Shown: piece by piece, positions 24,182 through 32,421 of the stretch
How the letters are laid out: the number at the start of each line of letters is the position of its first letter
How positions within the stretch are numbered: position 1 is the stretch's first letter
Translations under genes and position numbers: made by a program
Assembly: GCA_015063225.1 (NCBI GenBank)
Contig: SUSU01000014.1
Coordinates: forward strand, 1 to 34,400
Length of the DNA: 34,400 nucleotides
Reading direction: 5' to 3'
Source: Thermoplasmata archaeon
GTDB taxonomy: Archaea > Thermoplasmatota > Thermoplasmata > Methanomassiliicoccales > Methanomethylophilaceae
Notes under the pieces: model-generated
The model's input: only the letters and a program-made list of their open reading frames with translations
Told to the model about the DNA's origin: nothing
Database searches by the model: none

Positions 24182-25375
24182 TCAGATCAGGTCCTCGAAT
24201 CCCTCGACCACCTTGGGGAACTTCTCCTTGATGGCCTTGAGGAGGTTGGGGACGTTGACGTGGTCGATGTCCGCGGTGGAGATCAGCTTGATGAGCTGGT
24301 TGAGGGTGTCGTCGTCCAGCTCGGCGAGGCGCTCCTTGGCCATCCAGTCGCGGTAGAGGCCGTCCTCCATGCGGTCGGCGATCTTCCTGTCGTAGGCCTT
24401 CAGGGAAGCGCGGGTGTAGTCGCCCTTCTTCTTGCACTCGGCAAGGACCTCTCCGGCATACATACCGGAGATGCAGGCGTGTCCGATACCGCCGCCGGTG
24501 ATGGGGTCGATGAGACGCGCGGAGTCTCCGACGAGCAGGACGTGGTCGCAGGTGTACTCCTCGAGTCCGGGGCAGGTGGAATCGAAACCTCCGTCGATCT
24601 CCAGGATCTGGGCGTTCTTGAAGCGGGGGTCCTCGGCGATGAACTTGTCGAGGAACTGCTTGGGGCGGACGCCGTTCTTGCAGAACTGTCCGGAGATGCC
24701 GATACCGACGTTGGCGACACCGTCTCCCTTGGGGAAGATCCAGAGGTATCCTCCGGGGGCGATCTCGCGTCCGAGGATGAACTCGCAGAAGTCCATAGCG
24801 CAGTCGCAGCCGCACATCCTGTACTGGATGCAGGGCTCGATGTCGGTGAGCTTGAGGTTGGTGTCCATGCCGGCCCAGCGGCCGACCTGGGACTCGACAC
24901 CGTCGGCACCGACGATGCAGTCGCAGTAGATCTCGAGGTCCTCGCCCATGGATTTGCACTTGGCACCGACGATGACTCCGTCCTTACGTATGACGTCGTA
25001 CATCCAGGTACGCATCATGACCTTGGCACCGGCCTCGATGGCACCCTTGACCATTCCCTTGTCGAAGAGGTGCCTCTCGAGCACGTATCCGACCTCGGCT
25101 CCGGCCTTGGTCTCGTCGAGCTCGAAGGAGGTTCCGTCGGGGGATTTGATGACGGCACCCTTCATGTCGGCGCGGATCCACTCCGGCCTGGGCTTGATGC
25201 CGATCTCCTCGAACATCTTCTTGGAGACCCCCTCGGCGCACCTGAGGGGGGCGCCGACCTCGGCCTTCTTCTCGATGAGGATCGTATCGAGACCCTTCTC
25301 GGCGCAGCTCTTGGCGGCGCATCCGCCGGCGGGTCCGCCGCCGACGACGAGGATCTCGCACTTGAGCGTCTTCAT
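24182..25375 (-). CDS. Digeranylgeranylglycerophospholipid reductase (GGR)
   Basis: A 397-residue FAD enzyme that saturates the geranylgeranyl chains of archaeal membrane lipids. The N-terminal Rossmann motif is VVGGGPAGG (10-18), followed by EKK at the end of the second strand, the RCAEGVS block (45-51) typical of the family, and a C-terminal FAD motif LLVGDSARLIDPITGGGIGHA. Length is normal. Its ATG overlaps the stop of a 2x4Fe-4S ferredoxin gene, its likely electron donor. Together with the tetraether-synthase-like gene upstream, this is a membrane-lipid operon. Confidence 0.94.
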   Translation of the reverse strand: MKTLKCEILVVGGGPAGGCAAKSCAEKGLDTILIEKKAEVGAPLRCAEGVSKKMFEEIGIKPRPEWIRADMKGAVIKSPDGTSFELDETKAGAEVGYVLERHLFDKGMVKGAIEAGAKVMMRTWMYDVIRKDGVIVGAKCKSMGEDLEIYCDCIVGADGVESQVGRWAGMDTNLKLTDIEPCIQYRMCGCDCAMDFCEFILGREIAPGGYLWIFPKGDGVANVGIGISGQFCKNGVRPKQFLDKFIAEDPRFKNAQILEIDGGFDSTCPGLEEYTCDHVLLVGDSARLIDPITGGGIGHACISGMYAGEVLAECKKKGDYTRASLKAYDRKIADRMEDGLYRDWMAKERLAELDDDTLNQLIKLISTADIDHVNVPNLLKAIKEKFPKVVEGFEDLI

Positions 25376-25548
25376 TCCTTACCCTCCATAGAGAGGGCCC
25401 CGACGGGGCAGAGGTTGACGCAGCGCTTGCAGTTGATGCAGTTCTCGTTGAACGTCAGGTAGAAGTCGTTCAGGAAGATCGCATTCTTGGGACAGGCTCC
25501 GACGCATCCACCGCAGTGGAGGCATTTGGTCTGGTCTACGGTGATCAT
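25372..25548 (-). CDS. Small 2[4Fe-4S] ferredoxin
   Basis: A 58-residue ferredoxin with two cluster motifs: C9-x2-C12-x2-C15-x3-C19-P and C37-x2-C40-x2-C43-x3-C47-P. The ATG at 25548 follows AAGGAGTGA on the - strand at normal spacing, a strong ribosome site. It sits between the tetraether-synthase-like gene (6 bases upstream) and geranylgeranyl reductase (ATGA overlap), so it most likely supplies electrons to one or both. It contains no extra domain. Confidence 0.95.
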   Translation of the reverse strand: MITVDQTKCLHCGGCVGACPKNAIFLNDFYLTFNENCINCKRCVNLCPVGALSMEGKE

Positions 25549-25554
25549 GGGGGC

Positions 25555-27201
25555 TCACTCCTTTTTCTCACTGAGGTTTAACTGGGGTTCGTCGGTGGGG
25601 ACGATGAGGGCCTCCGCCAGCTTGGCGGCCTCCTCCTTGTTCTTCTCCTTCCACTCGGCGAGCGGGACGGAGAACTTCTTCTCGATCTCCTGGCGCATCT
25701 CGATACCGGAGTTGTACGCGCAGAAGGGTATGACGCGGCAGTCGGGGGTGACGTAGTGGATGGAGCACCTCTTGACCCTCTCGAAGTCGTAGTTGTAGGA
25801 GTCCTGGAAGTGCATGGCGCCGACGTACATCATTCCCCAGCTGAAGGCGGCTAGAGATTCCTTGCTCTTCTTGCTCATGATGGAGATGAGGGCCTTGATG
25901 AGTCCGTTGGGGGTCATTCCCGGGGGCATCTTGTCCTCGATGCAGCAGTTGAGCAGGAGCTTCCTGACCTTCAGGGCGGTGAGCTTCTTGAAGGTGGCCT
26001 TCTCGGCCTTGTTGGCGATCTCGTCGAGTCCCTTGGTGAACCTCTTGACGTCGATGAAGGAGGGCATCGGGTAGACGTTGTCCTGGTCGTCGATGAAGAG
26101 GTAGGTGGCGAGTCCGCAGTGGGGGTGGGTCGGGAAGGTGATCTTGTTCTCCCCGAGGATGATGGAAGCGTAGTTGGAGATGCCGGATACGGTGGGCACG
26201 GGATACCAGTCGCTCATCTGGGTCCAACCGGTCTGCTCGCCGAACTTGCGGGCGACGTCGGTCAGGGTGATCCTGCCCTCGGAGACCTCCTCGCGGGTGA
26301 CGCGGCCGGTGAAGGCCACGGGCTGGAAGTTGACGCCGCGAATGACCTTGCGGTACTTTATGGCGTAGCGCATGATCTCACCGATGGAGTCGTCGTTCAT
26401 CCCGGCGACGGTGGTGACCACGAGGACGATGGACGGGGAGTGCCCGGTCTCCTCCTTCAGCTTGATGCAGTTGTCGATGACATCCTGCTTGACCTTCACC
26501 ATCGGACGGCCGCGGGACCTCATCATAATCTCGTCGCTCAGACCGTCGAACTGCAGGTAGATGGTGTTCAGACCGGCCTCGGCGCAGGCCTTGAGCTTGT
26601 CGTAGTGCCTGGCGAACTCGATACCGTTGGTGGCGATCTGCACCTGGGCGAACTTCCTCTCCTTGGCGGCCCTGATGATGTCGACCACGCGGGGGTGGAT
26701 GGTGGGCTCTCCGCCGGAGAACTGGACGGCGGTGCAGGGGATAGGCTTCTCGTTGCGGAGGGTGTCCAGCATCTTGCACACGGTCTCGAAGTCGGGTTCG
26801 TAGACGTATCCCTGCTGGTTCGCGTTGGCGAAACAGATAGGGCAGTTCATGTTGCAGCGGTTGGTGAGGTCGATGTTGGCGAGGGCGGTGGGGGACAGCA
26901 TATCCAGCTGTTCGCCGTTGATGACGATGTGGACGTTCTCGTCGGGGTTGTCGACCTCGTTCATGCTGTTGAACAGGCCGGTACCGTCCTTGGCGAACTC
27001 CTCGCACTCGAGGTATTTCTTGGCATCGGACCAGTAGACATCGGAGAATTTCCCGCAGTCGGGGCATTCCTTGTCTACCATGGCTTTCCCATCCTTTTCG
27101 TAGACTGTTGCGGTGAGAGTCTTGCCGCACTCGGGGCAGAGTGATCTGATCTGCTTGGGCAGTCCCGTGGGCGCGGTGTACTTTCTGACTGTAGCGCACA
27201 T
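25555..27201 (-). CDS. tes: Tetraether synthase-like radical SAM protein (Tes/MJ0619 family)
   Basis: A 548-residue radical SAM protein. An N-terminal rubredoxin-like site (C22, C25, C46, C49) precedes the core motif C116-x3-C120-x2-C123 (RCNMNCPIC) and the SAM-binding FSGGEP. Further cysteines in the C-terminal region (LLNCCIEDK; RVKRCSIHY; CRVIPFC) could hold extra clusters, as in the Tes family. Tes joins two archaeol lipids through terminal methyl carbons to make GDGT tetraethers; the related MJ0619 was also described as a pterin methylase, the main alternative. Operon linkage to ferredoxin and geranylgeranyl reductase favours the lipid role. ATG at 27201 lies 25 bases after a TATA box. 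Confidence 0.85.
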   Translation of the reverse strand: MCATVRKYTAPTGLPKQIRSLCPECGKTLTATVYEKDGKAMVDKECPDCGKFSDVYWSDAKKYLECEEFAKDGTGLFNSMNEVDNPDENVHIVINGEQLDMLSPTALANIDLTNRCNMNCPICFANANQQGYVYEPDFETVCKMLDTLRNEKPIPCTAVQFSGGEPTIHPRVVDIIRAAKERKFAQVQIATNGIEFARHYDKLKACAEAGLNTIYLQFDGLSDEIMMRSRGRPMVKVKQDVIDNCIKLKEETGHSPSIVLVVTTVAGMNDDSIGEIMRYAIKYRKVIRGVNFQPVAFTGRVTREEVSEGRITLTDVARKFGEQTGWTQMSDWYPVPTVSGISNYASIILGENKITFPTHPHCGLATYLFIDDQDNVYPMPSFIDVKRFTKGLDEIANKAEKATFKKLTALKVRKLLLNCCIEDKMPPGMTPNGLIKALISIMSKKSKESLAAFSWGMMYVGAMHFQDSYNYDFERVKRCSIHYVTPDCRVIPFCAYNSGIEMRQEIEKKFSVPLAEWKEKNKEEAAKLAEALIVPTDEPQLNLSEKKE

Positions 27202-27220
27202 ATTCGCGCGTAAGAGTTCA

Positions 27221-27230
27221 AAATATATAA
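27221..27230 (-). promoter_or_regulatory. TATA box of the tes-ferredoxin-GGR operon
   Basis: Reads TTATATATTT on the - strand, centred 25 bases before the ATG at 27201; the transcript is probably leaderless. Confidence 0.65.
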
Positions 27231-27387
27231 TGTGCGGTACGTTGATAGACATGATCCAAACGTCTGGACGGCCCGATTTTACCACTTACAGACGGCCGTT
27301 TTCATAATAATCCTACATCCAGACCGATTTATTTCGACAATCGACGTATGCAACACACGCGGAACGTGGAATGGGATTGCAACATAC

Positions 27388-27419
27388 ACGGTTTATAACC
27401 GTCCATACGGGAACCCGTA
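27388..27419 (+). promoter_or_regulatory. Promoter of the giant surface protein gene with two inverted repeats
   Basis: ACGGTTTATAACCGT (27388-27402) is an inverted repeat whose centre is the TATA box. TACGGGAACCCGTA (27406-27419) is a second perfect inverted repeat directly before the ATG at 27422, which lies 27 bases after the TATA centre. One or both may be operator sites. Confidence 0.5.
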
Positions 27420-27421
27420 CC

Positions 27422-27751
27422 ATGAACGTCAGGGGATTGTCAGGAAACGGAAGGGGTTCGGTCCCGTTCTCGGCCGTGGCGGTGACCATTCTCGTTCTCG
27501 TCTCCGCATGGGCGGTGTCCGTCCACGGACTCGGCGGAAACGGCGGGGAAGAGGAGGAGATCGGTAAGGAGACCGACGCTTTCGAGACCGTAGCGGGGAA
27601 CACCGCATCGTGGATCGAGAGGGGGCTCGGGGAAATCATCAGGACCGTCAGCAACTCGGGTGAGGGACGATGGAGGAGAGGGCGGAACGGTTCCACGTCC
27701 TGTCCGACTCGTGGATGGAGCGCATGTTCCCCGCGGTCGATTCGGGGGTGA
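27422..27751 (+). CDS. 5' part of giant surface protein: membrane anchor segment (frame-shifted from the rest)
   Basis: The reading frame from ATG 27422 gives 109 residues. Residues about 13-35 form one hydrophobic helix after a short basic start (VPFSAVAVTILVLVSAWAVS), an N-terminal membrane anchor; an acidic linker (GGEEEEIG) and ERGLGEIIRTVSNSG follow. From about 27665 the residues turn arginine- and serine-rich, like out-of-frame coding DNA, while the adjacent frame (from 27670) becomes a long protein lacking any signal sequence. One extra base in the GGG at 27664-27666 would join them as ...NSGEGTMEERAERF. Either the gene carries a one-base deletion, or two coupled proteins are made, since GGTGAGG precedes the ATG at 27670. 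Confidence 0.6.
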   Translation: MNVRGLSGNGRGSVPFSAVAVTILVLVSAWAVSVHGLGGNGGEEEEIGKETDAFETVAGNTASWIERGLGEIIRTVSNSGEGRWRRGRNGSTSCPTRGWSACSPRSIRG

Positions 27752-30700
27752 GGATCACCGTATCCGGCTGGGATTACAGTCTGACGAGCACCCTGCTCCA
27801 GAAGGACGCCGCCATGTCGGGGGAGGGGTACACCCCAGCCTACCTCAAGGCATCGGGCAGGGCGGAACTGGTCATGGAGAGCTCCTCGGGGAAGGCGTCG
27901 AGACCCGTGGACGTTGAGGCGGATGCCGGCTCGGCATTCCCCCTGACCGCCCAGCGCGGGTCGCTTTTCGCCCATGCCGCAAGCGGGGACGGGTCCCTCC
28001 TCTCCCAGCTCATGACGTATCAACTGACATCCCTGGCTCAATACCGCGTGCTCAACGGTTACGGCTCCGGCGGATACTACGGGGACACCGGCACGGCATC
28101 GATACTCACCAACGACGACATCAGGGAATCCTACGAATCCTGCCTCGGAGCGGTGTCCTCGGTATACCTCTCATCACCTGACGGGGAGTGGAGCGGGACC
28201 TGCGATGCCGCTTCGGTGCTCATGTCCGGGGAGCTGACTCTGGACCTCAACATGATCTACGCCCAGGCGCTCTACGGAGTCGTCGACGACATAACGCTGA
28301 GATGGGCCGAGTACTTCGGAGGGAAGGAGCTCATATCCCTGCTGGACGACGTCGCGGACACTTTCGCCGACATCTGGGGGAAGGTCACAAGCTTCCTCAC
28401 CGGGAAAAACACGGATTCAGCAGAGGATTACATCGAGGACGTGTGCGGGGACGTCGGTTACGATGTCTGCGAAGACCAATCGTTCACCCTCACCCTGGAC
28501 GACGGGACCGAGATCACCATACCCTATCCCGAACGGGACATCATGGACCTCGATGCGGTGACATCGTTCTACAGCGACTACCGGCATTCCGTCAACGGAT
28601 TGCAGGACTGGCTCACCGAGATCATCAACGATGCGGTAACCTCGGTGGCGGACGCCAAGAAGCTCGGGGTGCTGAGGTTCAGCGTCGGGAGCGATGAGGC
28701 ATTCCCGGAAGCCCTGTGCTCCCGCGCTATCGCAGCGGCGGAGGGCAGCCTCTATGTGTTGGAGGGTGCGTTGGAGGACGCCGTACGCTCCACGGAGTTC
28801 CACGACAGGCTGTCGTCCGCGGTTTGGTACGCTGTCGACGGCTCCAGGGCGGAGGACCTCCTCTGCGACATCTCCACCTTCGCGGAGGAATGCGGGACAA
28901 TCATCCAGGAAGAGACGGGGACGGACATCGATACTGAGACCCTGCTCTCCAACCAGTCGTTCCTCGATGCCCATGCCTCATGGGTGCAGGATGTAGACCG
29001 CATACTCGACGGTATGCGCCCCCTCCTCACCGTGGAGGCGAAGAACTCGGGCATCATCCGCGACGGCTGCATACATATCGTGAAGAGCGGACTGCACCTC
29101 GCGGACCTGATGATCGACATGGGGCCGAAGATCAGAGAGATCTGCCGCGAGTTCGCCGACAACATCTCCGTCTGCGGTGCCTCCGGCCTAAGGGAATACC
29201 CGTCCGCGGACGGGCTGATACTTACCGATGGTGCATCGGATAATCGCATCTGGCTCGAATCCAAGACGGAATCGTCCCCAAGGGTATCCGTATCCGTCGA
29301 CCCTTCGGAATGCGTGCACGGAACTTCGGTCGGCGACAGCGATGTCGCATCCTTCACCACCGTTTGGAAGATATCGCTGAAGGACGAACTCCGCTTCACC
29401 GTACGCTCGTCCGATACCGCCTCGTCCGCATCCGGAACGACAACCTCCGAGTTCTCCGACAGCATCGCGATAGACACGGAACTGACCGTCTCCGCGGTCT
29501 CGGGATGGGCGCTCATCGGCATAGAGTACCACCCGAGCAACACCCTGAAGGACGATGTCATAGGCATCATATTCAGCGCCCTCAGCGAACTCGTGGAACC
29601 CCTCCTGGACCTCATGAGGTCCCTCCAGGAGATCATGGCGGTGCTGAACGACACCGTCTCCATGCTGTGCGGCATCGCGCAGAACGAACTCGAACGCATA
29701 TTGGGGATGCTGAGGGGGCCCATCGACGTCATGAACGACGCCATCGTTTCGAAACTGACGGACAGCGGATGCAGAGCGATAATGGACATACTCGAGAACC
29801 TCGAGAGGACGTATTCCATAACCCTGAGCAACCAGACAGTGAACCTCACCTACGGCGGATGGGGGCTGAAGCTCACGTTCTACCTCGGAACCATGACCAA
29901 CTACACCAAGCATCTTGTGAAGGCCACCCTGACGGGGAACGTTGGGGGCGCGGACTTCTCCGCCACCGTCGATGTCAAGGTGAAGGGTTCCGACGAGTAC
30001 ACCCCCATGGTCACCGGGAAGTTCTCCGCGAAAGGGGATGATTGGGACGTGGAGGGCACCGTGGACCCGATGATGGTCTCCCACAGCTTCATGCTGGAGA
30101 TGGCGGGCAACATCAGGGGCACGGGGTTCATGATAGACCTCCCCGTCCTCGAGCAATACCGCGAGGTCGACCTCAGCCTCTGCGACATCCCGGCCGTCGG
30201 GCTGCTCCTGTCGGACATCCCCTTCCTGATACCGGGGACCTCGGTTTCATTGGATGCGGGCCTCGACATCAGGTACAACGCCCCCATCACCTCGGGGATC
30301 ATCATCAACGAGGCGGAGGCCAATCCCCCGGGGAACGACAGGGACGCGGAATGGGCGGAGATCCTCAATCTCAGCTCCTCCCGTGCCGACCTGGGGAACT
30401 GGACCCTGACCACCTCGAAGAACAAGGAATACGTCTTCCCGGAGGGCACCGCGCTGGAGATAGGGGAGAGGATCGTCGTCGCATTCCCGGGGATGTTCCT
30501 CAACAATACCTCCGAGACCCTCACCCTCTCGGATTCCGACGGCCTCCCCGTGTCCAAGGTGAAGCTCGTGGACGACAGGGCGGACGACTCCCGTACGTGT
30601 CAGAGACCGATGGACGGCATGACCAAATGGGGCCTCTTCGACGGTACCCCCGACGCGAGGAACTCCGGCGGGCTGTTCGGGAAGGACGGCACCGTGACCG

Positions 30701-31329
30701 AGGCCTGCCTGGAGATACTCAGGGACGCGGCGGTCAGGGCAATCGGGGAGCTCGGGGGGAAGGTGACGACCGAGGAGGGGATGGCGGACCTGATCCGCCT
30801 CACCTTCACCTATGCCCTCGACGAGGGCATCGACCGCATCTCGGACATGCTGGTGGAGGCTTCCCTCTACCTCAAGGTGGAGTTCTCCGACATCTCCTCG
30901 ACGGCCACCCTGCTGGGGTTCCGCGTACATCTGACCGCAGACAAGACGCTGGCGGGGGACGTCCTCAGATACCTGGTGGGCAGGACGGCGGAGATGGTGT
31001 TCAACATCGAGGACCCATACGGGATAGATATCGGGACGTCCGCATCGGACAACATATTCCTAGGGGTGACGGTGTACACCGGTCACGGCCTGCCGGCGTT
31101 CCTCGACCCTTCCGGTGACAAGGACGTACGCGTCGGGGCGGACGTGTCCCTGAACATATCGGCGGTCCGTAAGGCGATGGGGAGCCCATCGGGCACCCCG
31201 AGGATAGCCGCCGGGATCGCCGCGTTCAACATCCCGAGCGCCGCCATACCCGCGTTTATGAAGGCCGACCCGAAGCTGACTTCGGACCTCTGGCTCTTCA
31301 GGCTCACACTGTATCCGGAGGGGCTGTGA
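27670..31329 (+). CDS. Giant extracellular protein with lamin-tail domain, unknown function
   Basis: A 1219-residue protein, probably the main part of a surface protein of about 1300 residues anchored by the helix encoded at 27422. I do not recognise the overall family. A lamin-tail (LTD) beta-sandwich is visible at about 876-968, from GIIINEAEANPPG through AEWAEILNLSS, LGNWTLTT and IVVAFPGMFLNN. Before it are a long alpha-helical stretch (about 620-720) and beta-rich segments with many aspartates and serines; cysteines are sparse. There is no C-terminal membrane helix. Acidic, Ser/Thr-rich composition and the N-terminal anchor point to the cell envelope. GGTGAGG at 27659-27665 is an apt ribosome site for the ATG at 27670, so independent translation is possible. 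Confidence 0.75.
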   Translation: MEERAERFHVLSDSWMERMFPAVDSGVRITVSGWDYSLTSTLLQKDAAMSGEGYTPAYLKASGRAELVMESSSGKASRPVDVEADAGSAFPLTAQRGSLFAHAASGDGSLLSQLMTYQLTSLAQYRVLNGYGSGGYYGDTGTASILTNDDIRESYESCLGAVSSVYLSSPDGEWSGTCDAASVLMSGELTLDLNMIYAQALYGVVDDITLRWAEYFGGKELISLLDDVADTFADIWGKVTSFLTGKNTDSAEDYIEDVCGDVGYDVCEDQSFTLTLDDGTEITIPYPERDIMDLDAVTSFYSDYRHSVNGLQDWLTEIINDAVTSVADAKKLGVLRFSVGSDEAFPEALCSRAIAAAEGSLYVLEGALEDAVRSTEFHDRLSSAVWYAVDGSRAEDLLCDISTFAEECGTIIQEETGTDIDTETLLSNQSFLDAHASWVQDVDRILDGMRPLLTVEAKNSGIIRDGCIHIVKSGLHLADLMIDMGPKIREICREFADNISVCGASGLREYPSADGLILTDGASDNRIWLESKTESSPRVSVSVDPSECVHGTSVGDSDVASFTTVWKISLKDELRFTVRSSDTASSASGTTTSEFSDSIAIDTELTVSAVSGWALIGIEYHPSNTLKDDVIGIIFSALSELVEPLLDLMRSLQEIMAVLNDTVSMLCGIAQNELERILGMLRGPIDVMNDAIVSKLTDSGCRAIMDILENLERTYSITLSNQTVNLTYGGWGLKLTFYLGTMTNYTKHLVKATLTGNVGGADFSATVDVKVKGSDEYTPMVTGKFSAKGDDWDVEGTVDPMMVSHSFMLEMAGNIRGTGFMIDLPVLEQYREVDLSLCDIPAVGLLLSDIPFLIPGTSVSLDAGLDIRYNAPITSGIIINEAEANPPGNDRDAEWAEILNLSSSRADLGNWTLTTSKNKEYVFPEGTALEIGERIVVAFPGMFLNNTSETLTLSDSDGLPVSKVKLVDDRADDSRTCQRPMDGMTKWGLFDGTPDARNSGGLFGKDGTVTEACLEILRDAAVRAIGELGGKVTTEEGMADLIRLTFTYALDEGIDRISDMLVEASLYLKVEFSDISSTATLLGFRVHLTADKTLAGDVLRYLVGRTAEMVFNIEDPYGIDIGTSASDNIFLGVTVYTGHGLPAFLDPSGDKDVRVGADVSLNISAVRKAMGSPSGTPRIAAGIAAFNIPSAAIPAFMKADPKLTSDLWLFRLTLYPEGL

Positions 31330-31382
31330 ACGGGGGGCTGGCTATTCCGCGGAAAAGGGGCCGGAAGGCCCTATCAGATGGG

Positions 31383-31390
31383 TTTAATTA
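31383..31390 (+). promoter_or_regulatory. TATA box of the NOG1-like GTPase gene
   Basis: TTTAATTA lies 27 bases before the ATG at 31413, the spacing of a leaderless start. Confidence 0.5.
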
Positions 31391-31412
31391 CACGCTCAAC
31401 ATAGAGATTCGC

Positions 31413-32417
31413 ATGACCGGAATGAGCGCAAAGATACCTACTGTGATGTCCGCGGACGAGCTCATGGACAAAGCGTTCCGCCGGGCCTCAAAGATCTCCA
31501 AGAAGGGCTCCGATGCCCTCGATACCAAGAAGAAGACCGTCCTCGCCAGGATCACCGCCTCCGGGGACGTCGTCCACACCGCACTGGCGAACTACGTGGA
31601 GAAGTTCCCCCGCCTCGACAAGGGTGACGACTTCTACCCCCAGCTGATCGACCTCGTCATCGGCACCGACCAGTACAAGAAGTCCCTCGGGGCCCTCAAC
31701 TGGGCCGCCGGGCAGGTCGAGCTCCTGAAGAACCGCTCCCTCCGCGAGGTCCGCCGCTACAAGGACCCCGCCAGGATCGACGCCGTCAAGAACGGCTTCT
31801 ACGGACGTCTCGGCTCGTATGTGAAGCAGATCTCCAAGGACCTCCTGTTCCTGCAGGACGCCAAGAACAAGTTCAGGCAGCTCCCCACCATCGAACCCTC
31901 CGTCCCCACCGTGGTGGTGGCCGGGTTCCCCAACGTCGGGAAGAGCAGCCTCGTGACCTACATCAGCACCGCCGAACCCGAGATCGCCCCCTACCCGTTC
32001 ACCACCAAGGGGATCACCATCGGCCACATCCAGGACGACTGGAGGAAGTATCAGATCATCGACACCCCCGGACTGCTCGACAGGGAGTTCGAGGAGCGCA
32101 ACGACATCGAGAAGCAGGCGGTCCTCGCCCTCCGTTTCCTCTCGGACGTGATGATATTCATCATCGACCCCTCCGAGACCTGCGGATACGACCTGGAGAA
32201 GCAGAACAGGCTCCTGAAGAACATCCGCGAGAACTTCGAGGGCGTGCCCATCATCGTCGTCGAGAGCAAATCCGACATGATGAAGACCGACAACGACGTG
32301 CTCCGCATCTCCAGCGTCACCGGCGAGGGCATGGAGGCCCTCAAGGAGGACATCATCTCCAGGCTCCGCGTGATATTCAGGCAGAAGGCCGCCGAGGCTC
32401 CCCTGGACGGAGAGTGA
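31413..32417 (+). CDS. NOG1-like (OBG-type) GTPase, ribosome assembly
   Basis: A 334-residue archaeal GTPase of the NOG1 type. The first 165 residues are the helical NOG1 N-terminal domain. The GTPase domain follows: G1 GFPNVGKSS (171-179), G3 DTPGLLD (217-223) and a G4 that reads ESKSD (284-288) instead of the usual NKxD. Relatives act in maturation of the large ribosomal subunit. ATG at 31413 is chosen from the TATA distance; ATG at 31422 and an upstream GTG at 31326 are less likely. The gene lies four bases before DNA polymerase D large subunit, probably in the same transcript. Confidence 0.88.
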   Translation: MTGMSAKIPTVMSADELMDKAFRRASKISKKGSDALDTKKKTVLARITASGDVVHTALANYVEKFPRLDKGDDFYPQLIDLVIGTDQYKKSLGALNWAAGQVELLKNRSLREVRRYKDPARIDAVKNGFYGRLGSYVKQISKDLLFLQDAKNKFRQLPTIEPSVPTVVVAGFPNVGKSSLVTYISTAEPEIAPYPFTTKGITIGHIQDDWRKYQIIDTPGLLDREFEERNDIEKQAVLALRFLSDVMIFIIDPSETCGYDLEKQNRLLKNIRENFEGVPIIVVESKSDMMKTDNDVLRISSVTGEGMEALKEDIISRLRVIFRQKAAEAPLDGE

Positions 32418-32421
32418 ACGG

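Noticed and set aside
23420..25462. 680-codon open frame antisense to the radical SAM and geranylgeranyl reductase genes
   Set aside because: It spans three well-supported genes on the other strand and gives a Val/Gly/Asp/Leu-rich product without motifs.
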